In this document: piece after piece, positions 1 through 11,322 of the stretch
Position numbering within the stretch: the first letter of the stretch is position 1
Layout of the letters: each line of letters begins with the position of its first letter
NCBI RefSeq assembly: GCF_040712315.1
Contig: NC_134017.1
Span: forward strand, 28,317,273-28,381,272
Source of the DNA: Castanea sativa
Taxonomy: Eukaryota > Streptophyta > Magnoliopsida > Fagales > Fagaceae
Length of the DNA stretch: 64,000 nt
Direction: 5' to 3'
Program-made: the position numbers and the translations under genes
Notes under the pieces: model-generated
The model's input: only the letters and a program-made list of their open reading frames with translations
Databases searched by the model: none
What the model was told of the DNA's origin: nothing

Positions 1-328
1 GTAAATTGATGAGGCTGGTAAAATTGATGTGTCAAAATTTAAAATTGTCAACAAAAAATCAAAGGATTTGATTTTATATTATATATAGATGACTTACTTT
101 ATTTAGAAAAAAAAAATCTAATATTGTAACAATTGGCTTTTGAAATGAACATGACCTCGTCTCAGAGGAAAAACCCAGTCCAACTCTACAAGTCTCAACT
201 ACCTCTCCAAGTCTCAACTACCAAGGTCTACCATTTCACAGTCAAGGTCTACATTTCACAGTCAAAGGCGTGAGCTTGAACAATTCAAACTGAAGGCTTC
301 TATCAAACTTCAACCTACTATCATTGTG

Positions 329-338
329 TATATATAAG
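329..338 (+). promoter_or_regulatory. TATA box of the lipase gene
   Basis: TATATATAAG lies about 165 bp upstream of the lipase start codon and is the only good TATA-like motif in the 500 bp before it. The stretch from 340 to 502 is CT/CA-rich and fits a 5' untranslated region. The role is inferred from position and sequence only. Confidence 0.5.
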
Positions 339-502
339 TCTCATTCATACCCAACATAAGTTAACATTGATTTTCAAAAACAAAACACAAGCTGATATTA
401 ATCTCCTTCAATCTTCATCTTTCTTTCTTTCTTTTGATCAGTTCAATCTTCATCCTTAATTTGATATTACAAGTTGTCTTGCATAACCCCCTTAAGACCA
501 TC

Positions 503-2074
503 ATGGAGGTATCACCATTGAGGCAAGTCAGAAAAGAAAAAGAAGCAAAGAAAACCAAATGGGTATTGAAGTTGAAGTTTGGTGTAACTTGGAAGGCCAT
601 CAAAAAGGCATCATCATCCACTATGAAGCTTAATCGTTTTCATCTAACTTGTGCATCAAGCGTGAAACAACTCTCCCTAGTCCGGGTTCAAGCAGAGGAG
701 GCTGTTAAGTCAATTCAACAAGCACATGCAAAGAAAAAAGCTTCTCATCATGTCACAAAATCACTATTATCCCTCCTCCAATTGCCATACACAGCTTCAG
801 ATTTTATAGATTGGGGTGATCTAATGACTCCCACCAAGTCTCCAAAGGAAAACAGATCAACAAAATGGCGTGAAATTCATGGTTTGCACAGTTGGGACAA
901 TCTTCTTGACCCTCTCCATCCTTGGCTTCGACGCGAAATTATTAAATATGGAGAATTTGCGCAGGCTACTTATGATGGATTTGACTTTGATCCTTTGTCC
1001 GAGTTTTGTGGGAGTTGTAGATACAACCGGCACAAGCTTTTCGAAGAATTAGGCCTAACAAATCATGGTTACGAGGTTACCAAGTACATCTACGCCATGT
1101 CACATGTAGATGTTCCGAGTTGGTTTGAGAGGTCACATCTAGGTGAAACATGGAGCAAAGATTCCAATTGGATGGGCTATGTAGCGGTTAGCAACGATGA
1201 AGAATCAGAAAGTATTGGAAGAAGAGACATAGTCATGGCATGGCGAGGTACAATTGCTCCAACTGAATGGTTCACCGATCTTAAGGCAATACTTAAGCGT
1301 ATTGGGGATGGGAAAATAAAGGTCCAACATGGGTTTCGTAGTATTTATAAATCAAAGAGTGAGTTCACCAGGTATAACAAGTTGAGTGCTTCTGAGCAAG
1401 TCATGGAAGAAGTGAATAGACTCATCAAGTTCTATAAAGCAAAAGGTGAAGAAATAAGCTTCACCATCACTGGGCATAGCCTTGGTGGTGCTTTAGCTCT
1501 CCTCAATGCTTATGAAGCTGCAACTTCAATCCCTGGCCTTCCCATTAGTGTCATTTCTTTTGGAGCACCAAGGGTTGGGAACTTGGCATTTAAGGAAAAG
1601 CTTGATGAAATAGGGGTAAAAACACTACGCATTGTAGTTAAGCAAGATATAGTCCCAAAATTTCCAGGGTTCATATGTAACAATATTCTTCATAAGCTTG
1701 ATTTTGTTACTAAAAAATTCAATTGGGTTTATAGGCATGTAGAAAGCCAGTTGAAACTTGACATGTTCATGTCACCTTATTTAAAGCGTGAGTCTGATTT
1801 GATAGGCAGCCATAATTTGGAGATATACCTCCATCTCTTAGATGGATTTCTTGGCAAGCAGCGCAAGTTTAGGTGGAATGCTCGGAGAGATGTTGCATTG
1901 GTGAACAAGACAATAGATATGCTAATTGAGGAGTTGAGGATCCCTAAGTTTTGGTATCAATTGCCTTACAAGGGGCTTGTGCTTAACAAACATGGAAGGT
2001 GGGTTAAACCGTGTAGAGAACCTGAAGATGTTCCTTCTCCATTATCTGTAGTATCTGAGAATGAACTGCATTAA
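503..2074 (+). CDS. Phospholipase A1-Igamma/DAD1-like class-3 lipase, intact, single exon
   Basis: Predicted acyl hydrolase of the plant PLA1 class I family, which releases fatty acids from the sn-1 position of chloroplast glycerolipids; some members feed jasmonate synthesis. The frame is 523 codons without introns, usual for the family. The first real ATG is at 503, with A at -3 and G at +4; the open frame extends upstream only through non-ATG codons. Lipase core: DIVMAWRGT (oxyanion region), then GHSLGG with nucleophile Ser326, Asp382 in KQDIVPKFPG and His437 in GSHNLEIY, so all three catalytic residues are present in the usual order. The basic, Ser-rich first 60 residues could be a plastid transit peptide. 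The C-terminal part (KFWYQLPYKGLVLN, then a Pro-rich tail) matches the Igamma branch rather than DAD1 itself. The family call is firm; the exact paralogue and substrate are not visible. Confidence 0.92.
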   Translation: MEVSPLRQVRKEKEAKKTKWVLKLKFGVTWKAIKKASSSTMKLNRFHLTCASSVKQLSLVRVQAEEAVKSIQQAHAKKKASHHVTKSLLSLLQLPYTASDFIDWGDLMTPTKSPKENRSTKWREIHGLHSWDNLLDPLHPWLRREIIKYGEFAQATYDGFDFDPLSEFCGSCRYNRHKLFEELGLTNHGYEVTKYIYAMSHVDVPSWFERSHLGETWSKDSNWMGYVAVSNDEESESIGRRDIVMAWRGTIAPTEWFTDLKAILKRIGDGKIKVQHGFRSIYKSKSEFTRYNKLSASEQVMEEVNRLIKFYKAKGEEISFTITGHSLGGALALLNAYEAATSIPGLPISVISFGAPRVGNLAFKEKLDEIGVKTLRIVVKQDIVPKFPGFICNNILHKLDFVTKKFNWVYRHVESQLKLDMFMSPYLKRESDLIGSHNLEIYLHLLDGFLGKQRKFRWNARRDVALVNKTIDMLIEELRIPKFWYQLPYKGLVLNKHGRWVKPCREPEDVPSPLSVVSENELH

Positions 2075-2149
2075 TTTGTAGATACATAGATGTTTCAACT
2101 TATAATATCAAGCAGTTTTGAGCTTTAAGCTTCTGAGTTTCGTTGAGGA

Positions 2150-2935
2150 TGTTGGGCACTTGAATTGATAATGATTTGTGACATTGTATTCTAAATTGCT
2201 ATTTTGGCATATTTACTACACCATGTCTTCACCCACACTATATATACTCTCATTATCCACATATTGTAAAGTGTGCTTTTTAGAGAGAAAACTCTAGCAT
2301 ACTCACTTGAGAGTTAGAGATTGTTATATCCACAATCTTCTACACAATACTTTATGGTTTTCCTCAAACTCTTACCTCTCCAAATCCATATCCTTGAGTG
2401 GTCGATAGTTCAAACACTTACCACATCCAATCTAAGTGTAAAGTGGGGTTTTGGTGCTGCTGGGAAACATTGGAAGAAGCCAAGTGTTGGCGGATGCAAT
2501 CGGGCTGAATTGCGAGATCCAAAAAGCTAGACAAGACACAATTCCGAGAAGTCTTGTTGGAGTAGAAGCTTGGAAGGCTTAGGTGCATTAGGTAAATTAG
2601 GCTTAAAAGGTCTCTTGCTATTCGTGTATCCCAACTTATTGTTTAGTGGATCGATTTACCACTTGGAGGGCGGCGGAGAGATTTTTCGTCGAGTTCTTCA
2701 ATTTCCTCTTCAATAACACGTCTTAGTGTTATCTTGTATTTGCATCTTTCTTTTCTACTCTTTTAGCTTTCATTTTATTGTTGATATATGATGAATATGA
2801 CTTAGAGTAGTTTTATTGTTTATTCGTTTGCATTTACTCTATTCCACACATAGTTAAGTTAGAGTAAATCAACCGAGCCATAATTTTTTAATTTGGGGGT
2901 CTAAACTCCTCGTGTTTTTAGCACAAATCCAAGCT
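2150..2935 (+). repeat. Probable degraded LTR (Copia-like)
   Basis: About 790 bp between the lipase gene and the OSCA pseudogene, starting TGTTGGGCAC and ending TTTAGCACA. It contains a TATATATA motif near 2240 and a CT-rich end typical of LTR promoters. The middle (GGTGCTGCTGGGAAAC and following) resembles plant Copia LTR ends. I could not find matching 5-bp target duplications, and the right end abuts the breakpoint of the OSCA pseudogene, so the ends are not secure. No coding capacity. Confidence 0.35.
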
Positions 2936-3221
2936 TTCATAATCAAACAATGTAAACAGAATAGCATATAGCACCTCCAAAAATGTATAAACACAACATA
3001 AACCATTCAAATCAAATGACATAATCATCTGACATATGGTAGTTTTTCCTAATGCATCGTGAAAACTTGCACATTTTAGTCTCAAATGCACTATTGTCTT
3101 AAATTTGATCCTTTAAATATGAAATATCCATGTATTATATTAATAATTTAGCATATCAAAAGCTAAGAAATTACTTAAAAGAAGAAAATGAATTGCACGA
3201 ACAAATATATTACTTAAAGTG

Positions 3222-4223
3222 TGATAGGCCAAGAATATATTGACCCTTGTGATTAATTAATTGATTAATTAGCCAAATTTATTAATTAATCAAATTAACA
3301 TGCAATGTACATGACAGCACAAAAAAATCACCAGCTAAAGTAAAATGCAGTGGAAAATAAATCTAACAAGGTGATTTGTTTTCAAATGGGGATAATCTCT
3401 AAGGCAAAAACCCCACCAGGTGATTTTAAGATCATCACTCTTGAGAATTCACTATTATCACAACAAGTAGTTACAAGTAAAGAAATCCTAGTACCTTATA
3501 CCAATTTACAGTTGAACCCTTACCCCAATACCCAATTGGACTTATTCTGTAATGACAATCTTTCCTTGTATTGTATGGCTCCCAGTACGTGACTAACCAA
3601 TAGATGCGCGGATCCCAGTACGCGAATTGATCACCAACTTGAAAAGGATATTAGCTGCAAAGTTCTTTAATTCATCACACGATGAAGATCTCAAAATTTT
3701 TTGGTCACAAAACCCTACGGTGTACAAACACAACAGCTTCTTTAAGATGAACTAGAGCAAACTAAGTTTCTGGTCACAATTTACATGAATAACATTTTGC
3801 TTCGCACTTGTGCAATTGTGCTCACTGTGACAGTCCTTAAAATAATCCTTATATATGTTAAGGGTTGTGAGAAAAGAAAGCCCAAACACATACGAATTGG
3901 ATGAAAATCAGAACTAAAAATCTGTTTTTTATAAATCTTGACAGATACCCTATCTATCGAGCAACTATCGAGCCACGAATTGAAACAGCTTTTTAAGCCT
4001 CGATAGATACTAGCTGTCAAATTTTAATAAACAATACTTCTTCACTTAATTCTTGGACAAATTTACATAGCTTTAATACTTGAACTTGAAACCTTATTTC
4101 TTGAAGCATTAAACACGTCCTAAATCTACCCAAATACAAGTAAAGTGCGTTTTGTCAAAAAAATTAGTCAATTACATAAAATATTGACATATATTCCTAA
4201 CATAAATCACATATATCCTAACA
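3222..4223. mobile_element. Solo LTR in intron 3 of OSCA pseudogene A
   Basis: 1002-bp segment beginning TGATAGGCC and ending CCTAACA (TG...CA), flanked by direct repeats AAGTG at 3217-3221 and 4224-4228. The homologous intron of copy B reads straight through (CACTTAAAGTGCATAG near 13530), an empty site. No coding capacity, so it fits a solo LTR or small non-autonomous LTR element. The family is not recognised. Confidence 0.75.
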
Positions 4224-5862
4224 AAGTGCATAGGAAATAAGGAATCCCTCAAGTAGTATGCAATCTCGATTTACCAGTCAAATTAAAGCACAGAAAGAAA
4301 AGTACATAGCAAAAAAATGTCTTACCTCTTTGTTTTTTGTGACCACCATCGAACTGTAAAATGTCTCGGGATAGATAATTTAAAAAAATGAATCAACCTG
4401 TGCTTTTCTTGTTTGACCTACAGGCAATGGAGGTATGTCTCTAACAAGAACCGCAAATTGTTCTGGTTTCACTTCAGGAGATATAAGAGTGTAAGCTCTC
4501 AGTCCAGGAACATGCTTATAAACCTTCCATAGGAGGTAATACGTGACAAATGAAACCCAATAAGTGGCTATAAGAATTGCCCATAAGTGAGGACTCCTCG
4601 CCTGCATTTACAAACAGAAAACTGAATTCAGAAGAAATGATCAGGAATAGATAGCTTACTAATAAACAAAATAGAAAGCCATTAATAGTTTGAATTCATT
4701 ACGAAACAATATATTAGTTGGATGACACCACCAGCTCTGCAAATTGTGCCCCTGAACATATTCATTTGATATGTTTGAGATATTAATTAGTGGTTGAGAA
4801 ACTTTACTATATGCACTTTGACAAGTCTAACAAATATCTAAGTCATCTTGATCATTTGACAACCTATGTCCGGAGAGAATGAAATAAATTGAACTATCCA
4901 TCCAGATCATGAAAGGTAGGGTAGAATACTTTAACATGTCCCATGTATAACTTGTTAAGGTCTCTGAAAGTCCCATTGCTTGCGGTTGCTCTTGTCGACT
5001 ACAAACTATCGTCAGTGACAGCAATTGGTAGAAGAACTGGCAACAGCACTGTGCCAGATAAAATCAAGATTCCCAACACTTCAGATTAATTGGGAAAGAG
5101 AATATAAGAAATTTGTTGTGTTTCTCCAGAAAAGTTAACATGCTTAGGTCAAAAGTAACATGTTTTGACATATCCATACATGCTTAGGTACCTTTAGTTT
5201 AAGGTTCAGACAGTCAAAAGTGACATTCATTCAGTCCCATTCAGTCAAAATGTTGTAAATAAGGCACAACTGATACTGAATAGTATTCTCGAATGACCTA
5301 ACCATTGCATAACACTGAAAAACTAACATGCTTCATTATCTATTTTATATTAAGGATTTTCATTCTTGATAAAGAAGGGAATTCACATGTTGATATCATT
5401 TGCAAGTTTCAAATTGTTGCAGATTAACATATATTCAATTAAACTAATAACTTTAGTCATTCGTTTGTTAAACTAGGGGTATACTATACAATGTGCTTTG
5501 CTTAAAGATTTCAGAATTCACATACTACCTATATTACACACATGTATAAGTCTGTAATCATGTCAATTTGACAAGAAAAAAATTCAGTGGTGGGAGATTC
5601 ATACACCAAGACAAACATACTAGTGAAAAGTTTATGATTACTTGAAGCTGGCAGATCTCCCTTCATGTATTGAAGTGCTTGATTCCACAATTTTGTTAAG
5701 CATTTTGGTAGAGATTTTCAATTGAAGTCCTTAATCTCGCTACTGAGCTAAGCACTCGCACAGAGGTTTCCAGGCTCTATATCTGCCTCTCTCTGAGTGT
5801 TTTGCCATAGAGGAATCTCACATTTAAGCTAAGCATTTGCACATAGTTGCATGTGTTATAGG

Positions 5863-5900
5863 TTCTCTCTCTCGCTCGCTCTCTCTCTCTCTCTCTCTCT
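5863..5900. repeat. (CT)n microsatellite
   Basis: Near-pure CT dinucleotide tract in intron 1 of OSCA pseudogene A. Confidence 0.9.
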
Positions 5901-6519
5901 GCTAGTTGTAATCCATACTTTCCCCTTTATTAAAGTAGTTAGATTCTATGGGCATAATCACTGCGGATGCAAACCTTATCATTATCAGGCTGGTGCTCGG
6001 GAGGTGCAGCATCAATCATGAAAATACCAGTAAGAAATATAGTGGCACATACATTGTCTAAACATGCCTACATGGTTCTTTGTTGTATGATTTGGATGGA
6101 GGAGGCTCTGCACTTCATATTGCCTCTCAAAAAGGAAAGATTCTATTAGCCACTAATGACCGTGCTTGGGCAAAGGGTACTTGCCATGCCATCACACCTA
6201 GAACTGACCTCTTATATAACCAAATAATGAAGATTCTAAATTACATAGACAATGATGCATTTTGAAAGCTATTCTGCCATTCCAATTCCTCAAACAGCTA
6301 TACAGATAACAATATGTGGAAACTTGCTAATAATTTCAACATTTAACCAACAAATTTGAGGGAAATTATGAAAAGAAAGCAAATGCCAACGCTCCATTTG
6401 TTAACTACAAATCCAAAAAAGGTATTTTGATTTAAGCACCCAAATTCAAATCCGCAAGGCCCAACTTTTGCAATCCAAAAACATCACAGTGAATAAAAAG
6501 AATCATTATGCCCATTGCT

Positions 6520-7242
6520 TAGGGTCAACAATGGGCTGGGTTGAGTTGACCCACCCTGTTTTTACTAGGCACATGGGCCTAGTGGGCTGGGCCGAGCAGG
6601 TCATTGACCAGTAGACAGGCCAAGCCGAAAGGAAAAATCTTAACTCATGGGCAATACCCATTTTGTCTTCAGCAGGTTGGGGTCAGATGGGCTATCCAAA
6701 GGTTTTTTTAAATTGCTTTTCATTTCCCTTTTTTTTAAGGTAAGACTCAAATTATTTCTTAAATGATAAAATCAAAGAATTCAAACTTATTTAAATTTTT
6801 TAGGGTCAAAACCTAATAATTATTTTCATTAAGGCTTTAAATAGTTTTTTTTTCTATCTTTTTAATAAACCAAAATTTCCAACATTTAAAAAAAAAAAAT
6901 CAAAGTTACTAGGCTATTAGCAAAACATATATTTAGAAATAATTGAGTTCAATTACTTCTAGTATCTTAGTGGTTAGGTGTCTTGTCTTCAAGAATTACT
7001 TTCTCACATCCTCACTCCATTCAAAATATTTTGTTAAAAAATATGAGTTAACGGACCGGGCTAATAGGCCCATCCAACAAACTAGGCTAATGGGCTAGTT
7101 TAGTAGGCACCCATGGCCTGTCCCATTGGGCTACTAGACTGCCCATGAGTCCTTAGTCAATGGTATTGGGCTAGAGAGCCCATTATCCAAGTGGGTTGCA
7201 GCTTGCTAGCCCGAGGGTCATGGGCAATTTGGTGACCTTTCT
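6520..7242. mobile_element. Possible non-autonomous hAT-like element, GGGC-rich
   Basis: A stretch with many GGGCTGGG and GGGCCTA words inside intron 1 of OSCA pseudogene A, absent from copy B. Proposed 8-bp direct repeats CCATTGCT (6512-6519) and CCATTGCA (7243-7250) differ at one base. The ends (TAGGGTCAACAA and, reversed, AAGGTCACCAAATTGCCC) are only loosely inverted. No coding capacity. The limits are tentative. Confidence 0.4.
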
Positions 7243-7403
7243 CCATTGCACAATTATCTAAATTTTATCATTTTTATAATGTCATCTCAATTTTGCTATT
7301 AATGTTTTATCTCATGGATCTAACAATATAGAGAATACCACATAATTTTTAAATTTTAAATTATTACATACCCTTATATTTTTAGATTTTAAAATATTAA
7401 ATT

Positions 7404-7742
7404 GGATAAAATACTATTTTGGTCCTTAAACTTTACCAAAAATTTGATTTTTATCCTTAAACTTTAAGAAATTTATTTTTCATTCCTAAACTATTAAAAG
7501 TTCACATTTTGTTCCTAAACTATTGAAAATGTTTTACTTATGTTCTTAAACTTTGATAAAAATTTGATTTTCATCCCTAAACTATTGAATAAAGTTTTTT
7601 TTACATCCCTATTTTTGTCTCTGAACTATTGAATTTTTTTTTTTTTTTACAAAGTTTAGGGATGAAATTTTTATTTTTTTTTAATTTAGGGAGGAAAAAC
7701 AAACTTTTAACAAAGTTTAAGGACCAAATTAGTATTTTATCC
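7404..7742. mobile_element. Mutator-like MITE with 9-bp target duplication
   Basis: 339-bp element with about 31-bp terminal inverted repeats (GGATAAAATACT and onward, containing TTTGGTCCTTAAACTTT) differing at one base. It is flanked by perfect 9-bp repeats TATTAAATT at 7395-7403 and 7743-7751, the length made by Mutator-like transposases. The interior repeats CCTAAACTATTGAA-like units. No coding capacity. Confidence 0.8.
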
Positions 7743-8290
7743 TATTAAATTTGTATTGAATTATAGATAAACGGATCCAAATATTGTGATTTGTGAGACT
7801 CATTAGATTTATAAAATAAATCTTTTTGTGTATTATTAAAGGATAGAGATAGAAGTAAAGCTTAAACAGTAGCTTACAATAATCCCTTCAAAAAGAAAAA
7901 CCACCAAGAAGGCAAAAACTCGATTGATATTCGACAATAGTTCTGTTAGAATTTAGAACTTGGCCAAAAGAAGAGAGAAACACCAGTTCTCAAGAACACA
8001 AAGTAGACGGCAGTGTCGATTCCTGAGATGGCGAGGATGTCCTTTTCCGTGGAGGAAATAGCCTCCCGGATCCACGCAAACGGATTCCGGGCAACAAACC
8101 ACGTTGTTTCCTGGTTTTCTCGACAACCATGTGAACAACAGCATCAAAACCACGAATATGACAAAAGATGTACGTAAGGACGTGAAAAAGGAACTAAAAT
8201 CCATCTGGGTCTCTCTCTAAAACTCTAAAACACTCATTCTCTCTCTCTCAAAGCAAAGGTAACCGTTAGGATGGTATATTTTTTAACAAA

Positions 8291-10015
8291 GAGGAAAAAA
8301 GACTGTCAAGTAAGTATGAAGATTGATTGGAGGAGGAGGAGGTGTTGTTGCAGTTACGATTCATTGCCAAAAAAAGCAATGCCATATTCCTTTCTTCTTC
8401 TTCTTTTTCTATTTTGATAACACAATGCCATATTCCTTGTTTGAAAGATAAAAGAGAGAAAAATGAAAGAAAAAAATACCTCAAGGAAGAGTACCTGGTA
8501 ATTGTGGGGTACTCTTTGCTTTGCTTTTTCAATGTTTCAAGCTACTTCTGGGAAATTAAGCAAAGGCCAACAGTGGCAGCTCTACATTGAAGTCAGGTGT
8601 TCACACCTGACTAGCAAAAAAAATTATATATCTATCAACTAACCTATTTTGTCTAAGTAAAAAAAAATAAATAAATAGAAATCCTTGAATTCAAAATCCC
8701 AAGAAAAATATTAAACATACTGAGATCAAAATTTCAAGAATTTGGTTAAGAAAAAACAAAAGAGTATCATTAAGTATACAATATTTTCACAATAAATTAT
8801 AAGTAATAAGTTCTTATTTAATGACTAATTTAGAAGAAAAAAAAAATTCTTAAAACTGTCACTGAAGATGAAGAAGGCATTGACTGGGTCATCAAGGATA
8901 GGAAAAATTATAAGGTTCTCATGGTGGATAAGTAAGTAAAAGATTCTCACCTGTTTAAAATTGTAGAGTTTTAAATAAAAATTAAATACTAACTCAGTAA
9001 TTTTAAATAGATGGAAGTCTTTTACTGGAATGATGAACAAATGACGTAGTCCATCATGAAGACAGTATAATTTCTCCAAGGATAGATGAATCGACAGCAA
9101 TCGAAGACAACCTTGGGCACGTGACATTCATGGAAGACAGATGTTGCAAAAGTTGGAGCTAGAGGGATTGCAGTGAGGTCAAAGTTCATCTAGCTATGCA
9201 AGGTCTCACCTGTACAATAGAGTTCTTGAGGTAAGATTTCCAATTAAATTAATTTAGACTAATTGAATTTAACTGTTCTTAGTACAAACTAATATTGTTT
9301 ATACTTTATTAATCAATGTAATCATGTATCCAAATTCAATTGAATAAATTAATATAGTGCACTTAGAAAACTATATCTCACACTGTGTCTAAATTGAAAC
9401 TAAAACTCCCAAAATACCCTTATATATGCAAACATATTTTTTAAAATATGAGTCAAATAGTAATATTATCATAAAATTTTTCAATTTTTTATAACATATA
9501 CAATTATTAAGAAGTTTAAAAATATAGCCTACCAAAATAGGAGTTGGCCTCCCTCCCAATTATTAATTTGAGTTAGTCCATACTCCATAGTGCTCTTAAA
9601 AATATATTGACCAATTGATACTTTTAGTTTTCTTAATTTTAATTTTTTTATTGTAAATATTTTTTCTTGTATTTGTTAAAATTTTGAATTATTTATGTCT
9701 TTTTTGAAGACTTCATTGATTCCATTATTTTTTTTATTCACTTTAGTAGACGATTAATTTGGTAATTTAAATTAAAAATAAAAATTTAAGAATTTCATTA
9801 TGAATATTGTAAAAGAATTTTGTATCACAAAATTTTTTGTATATATATATTCATGTCTCATATCAAAATAACTTAGGTACAATACAGGTTCTCTATTTGA
9901 ATTCAAACACATAGTTGTATCAAATTTAATTGTCCTTGGAAAAAAAATATATCATTTGTTCTTCATTGGTTAATACAACATCACTTAAGCAAATATACAC
10001 ACATACATACACTTA
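8291..10015. other. 5' flank of OSCA pseudogene A; no gene
   Basis: AT-rich intergenic DNA. The part around 8860-9220 and 9541-9620 is homologous to 33640-33860 and 34432-34510, the 5' flank of copy B on the far side of the 14-kb transposon insertion. This shows that the flank was part of the duplicated unit. Apparent short frames here have no coding features. Confidence 0.7.
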
Positions 10016-10232
10016 AGTTGTATTTGGCATTGACTTAAAAAGCCAATTTTGTTACTATTTAGCTTATTTTTGCTACTATTCAGCTTATTTTTGTTATTAT
10101 TTGATCCAATTATACTTTTTTGTACTATTTATGGTTTTATTATACTATTTCATCTACGTTTTAGTTTTATCTACAATACTTTCAACAAAAAATTTTCAAT
10201 TTCAACTAAATAAGCAGTTCCCAAACAGACTC
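10016..10232. mobile_element. Tourist-like (PIF/Harbinger) MITE
   Basis: 217-bp AT-rich element with TTTGGCATTGACTTA at the left and TAAGCAGTTCCCAAACAGA at the right as imperfect inverted ends. It is flanked by TTA at 10013-10015 and 10233-10235, the TWA target duplication of PIF/Harbinger. No coding capacity. Confidence 0.55.
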
Positions 10233-11322
10233 TTATGTATTTGAATTTAATTACCTAATATCTTGTACCTAAAAAAATACCTAATTTTCTATTCAATGAA
10301 TTATGACTAATTATAGTATTAAAAAATATTATGGTTTATGTACACATATGCATGTATTGTTGTATGTGTGTGGGGGGTTTGTCTAGACTAACTTATTAGA
10401 TTTGGAAAGCTTACAACAATGGAGGCTGCTTACATGAAAAAATGAGCAAAAATTCCTTTGAAAGTACCAAAGAAAAAAAAGCAATAACAGAAATATAAGA
10501 TTCAACCAAACTAGAAATTATTATAAGACACTCTAAAATTTTGAAAGATAAGAAAATAACTGTCTTTCCACTTGAAGACAATTCCATGTCATTGTTCACA
10601 TTCACATAGAAATCAAGTGTCATAATGTACATAGAAAGTCATCTAGTATTAAACTGATGATTAGTTGAAGACATGTGATTGTATTTTCAGATATGATTGC
10701 TGACATTATAGAATGCGCATCAACTGTAGTTTTAGGCGAGATAACTGACAACTAAGCCATAGAGAAACAAAGAGTCAAGTCTGGTAAATCCAAGTGATGG
10801 CACACCATGGCAGAACATGTAGTTTAGGTGAACAATTTGGTTTCCTGCTCTCTGATCTGGGCCTCGATTCTTAGTAATTATAACAACTCAGCTTGGATTC
10901 ATTGTTAGATCGTGAGTGAGAAACTCTAATCTATTTTTATTTCATGTAATGAAAATGGTCAGGGGCTAAGAAGGAAATTTTAAAACCTAGGAAAATAAGC
11001 CTCACCAAATCGAAGACATTGTATGACAAAATAATGCAATAACCTAAAATGTAAGCAACAGTTGCTAATCCAGGATAATTCAATGATATCATTTTGAGTT
11101 GACAGTGAAAGATTAAACAGGAATAATAATATAACTCCACACAACTGGTGCAAATTAACATAATATATTACAGACAACCCAATGTCATGATTCCCAATGC
11201 TTAACATATAAACAAATATGCTAAATTTAAAAAAAGTTTTGCTAACCAGATTACAAACACCAACAAACACAAATGTACATCAAACTAATGACCCTGATCT
11301 TGTAACTTTTGACAAGGCGTCT
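10233..11322. other. 3' flank of the OSCA gene; no gene
   Basis: AT-rich sequence after the OSCA stop codon, including its 3' untranslated region. The stretch about 10390-11010 is homologous to 35030-36560, which marks the right-hand copy of the tandem duplication. No credible frame. Confidence 0.7.

Larger units (their letters stand above)
2940..8290 (-). pseudogene. OSCA/CSC1-like channel pseudogene (copy A: exons 1-3 only)
   Basis: Truncated duplicate of the intact gene at 11323-19273. Exon 1 (about 7978-8204) starts MDFSSFFTSL but has lost about 50 bp after KPGNNVVCC, between two short CCCG repeats, which shifts the frame. Exon 2 homology lies at about 4890-5080 and is degraded. Exon 3 (about 4328-4603) keeps [17 protein letters not shown] and KPEQFAVLVRDIPP, then meets an in-frame TAA just after VDSFF. 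Intron sequence is also homologous, including the intron 3 part at 2943-3221 and 4229-4327. Homology stops at about 2940, within a few bases of where exon 4 would begin, so exons 4-6, which encode most of the pore-forming membrane segments, are missing. Not capable of making a channel. Confidence 0.88.

Noticed and set aside
434..502. Upstream extension of the lipase frame (ISSIFILNLILQ and following)
   Set aside because: The frame there opens with TTG, not ATG, and the stretch lies in the expected 5' untranslated region. The first ATG with good context is at 503.
5967..6265. Small frames in intron 1 of OSCA pseudogene A
   Set aside because: The sequence is intronic, with a non-coding counterpart in copy B near 14980-15050 and 18190.
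9985..10240. Promoter function for the TTTGGCATT segment
   Set aside because: Better explained as a Tourist-like MITE with a TTA duplication.
10937..11270. Small Phe/Leu-rich frames 3' of the OSCA gene
   Set aside because: AT-rich non-coding 3' flank; the paralogous flank at 35.9-36.5 kb does not keep the frames.
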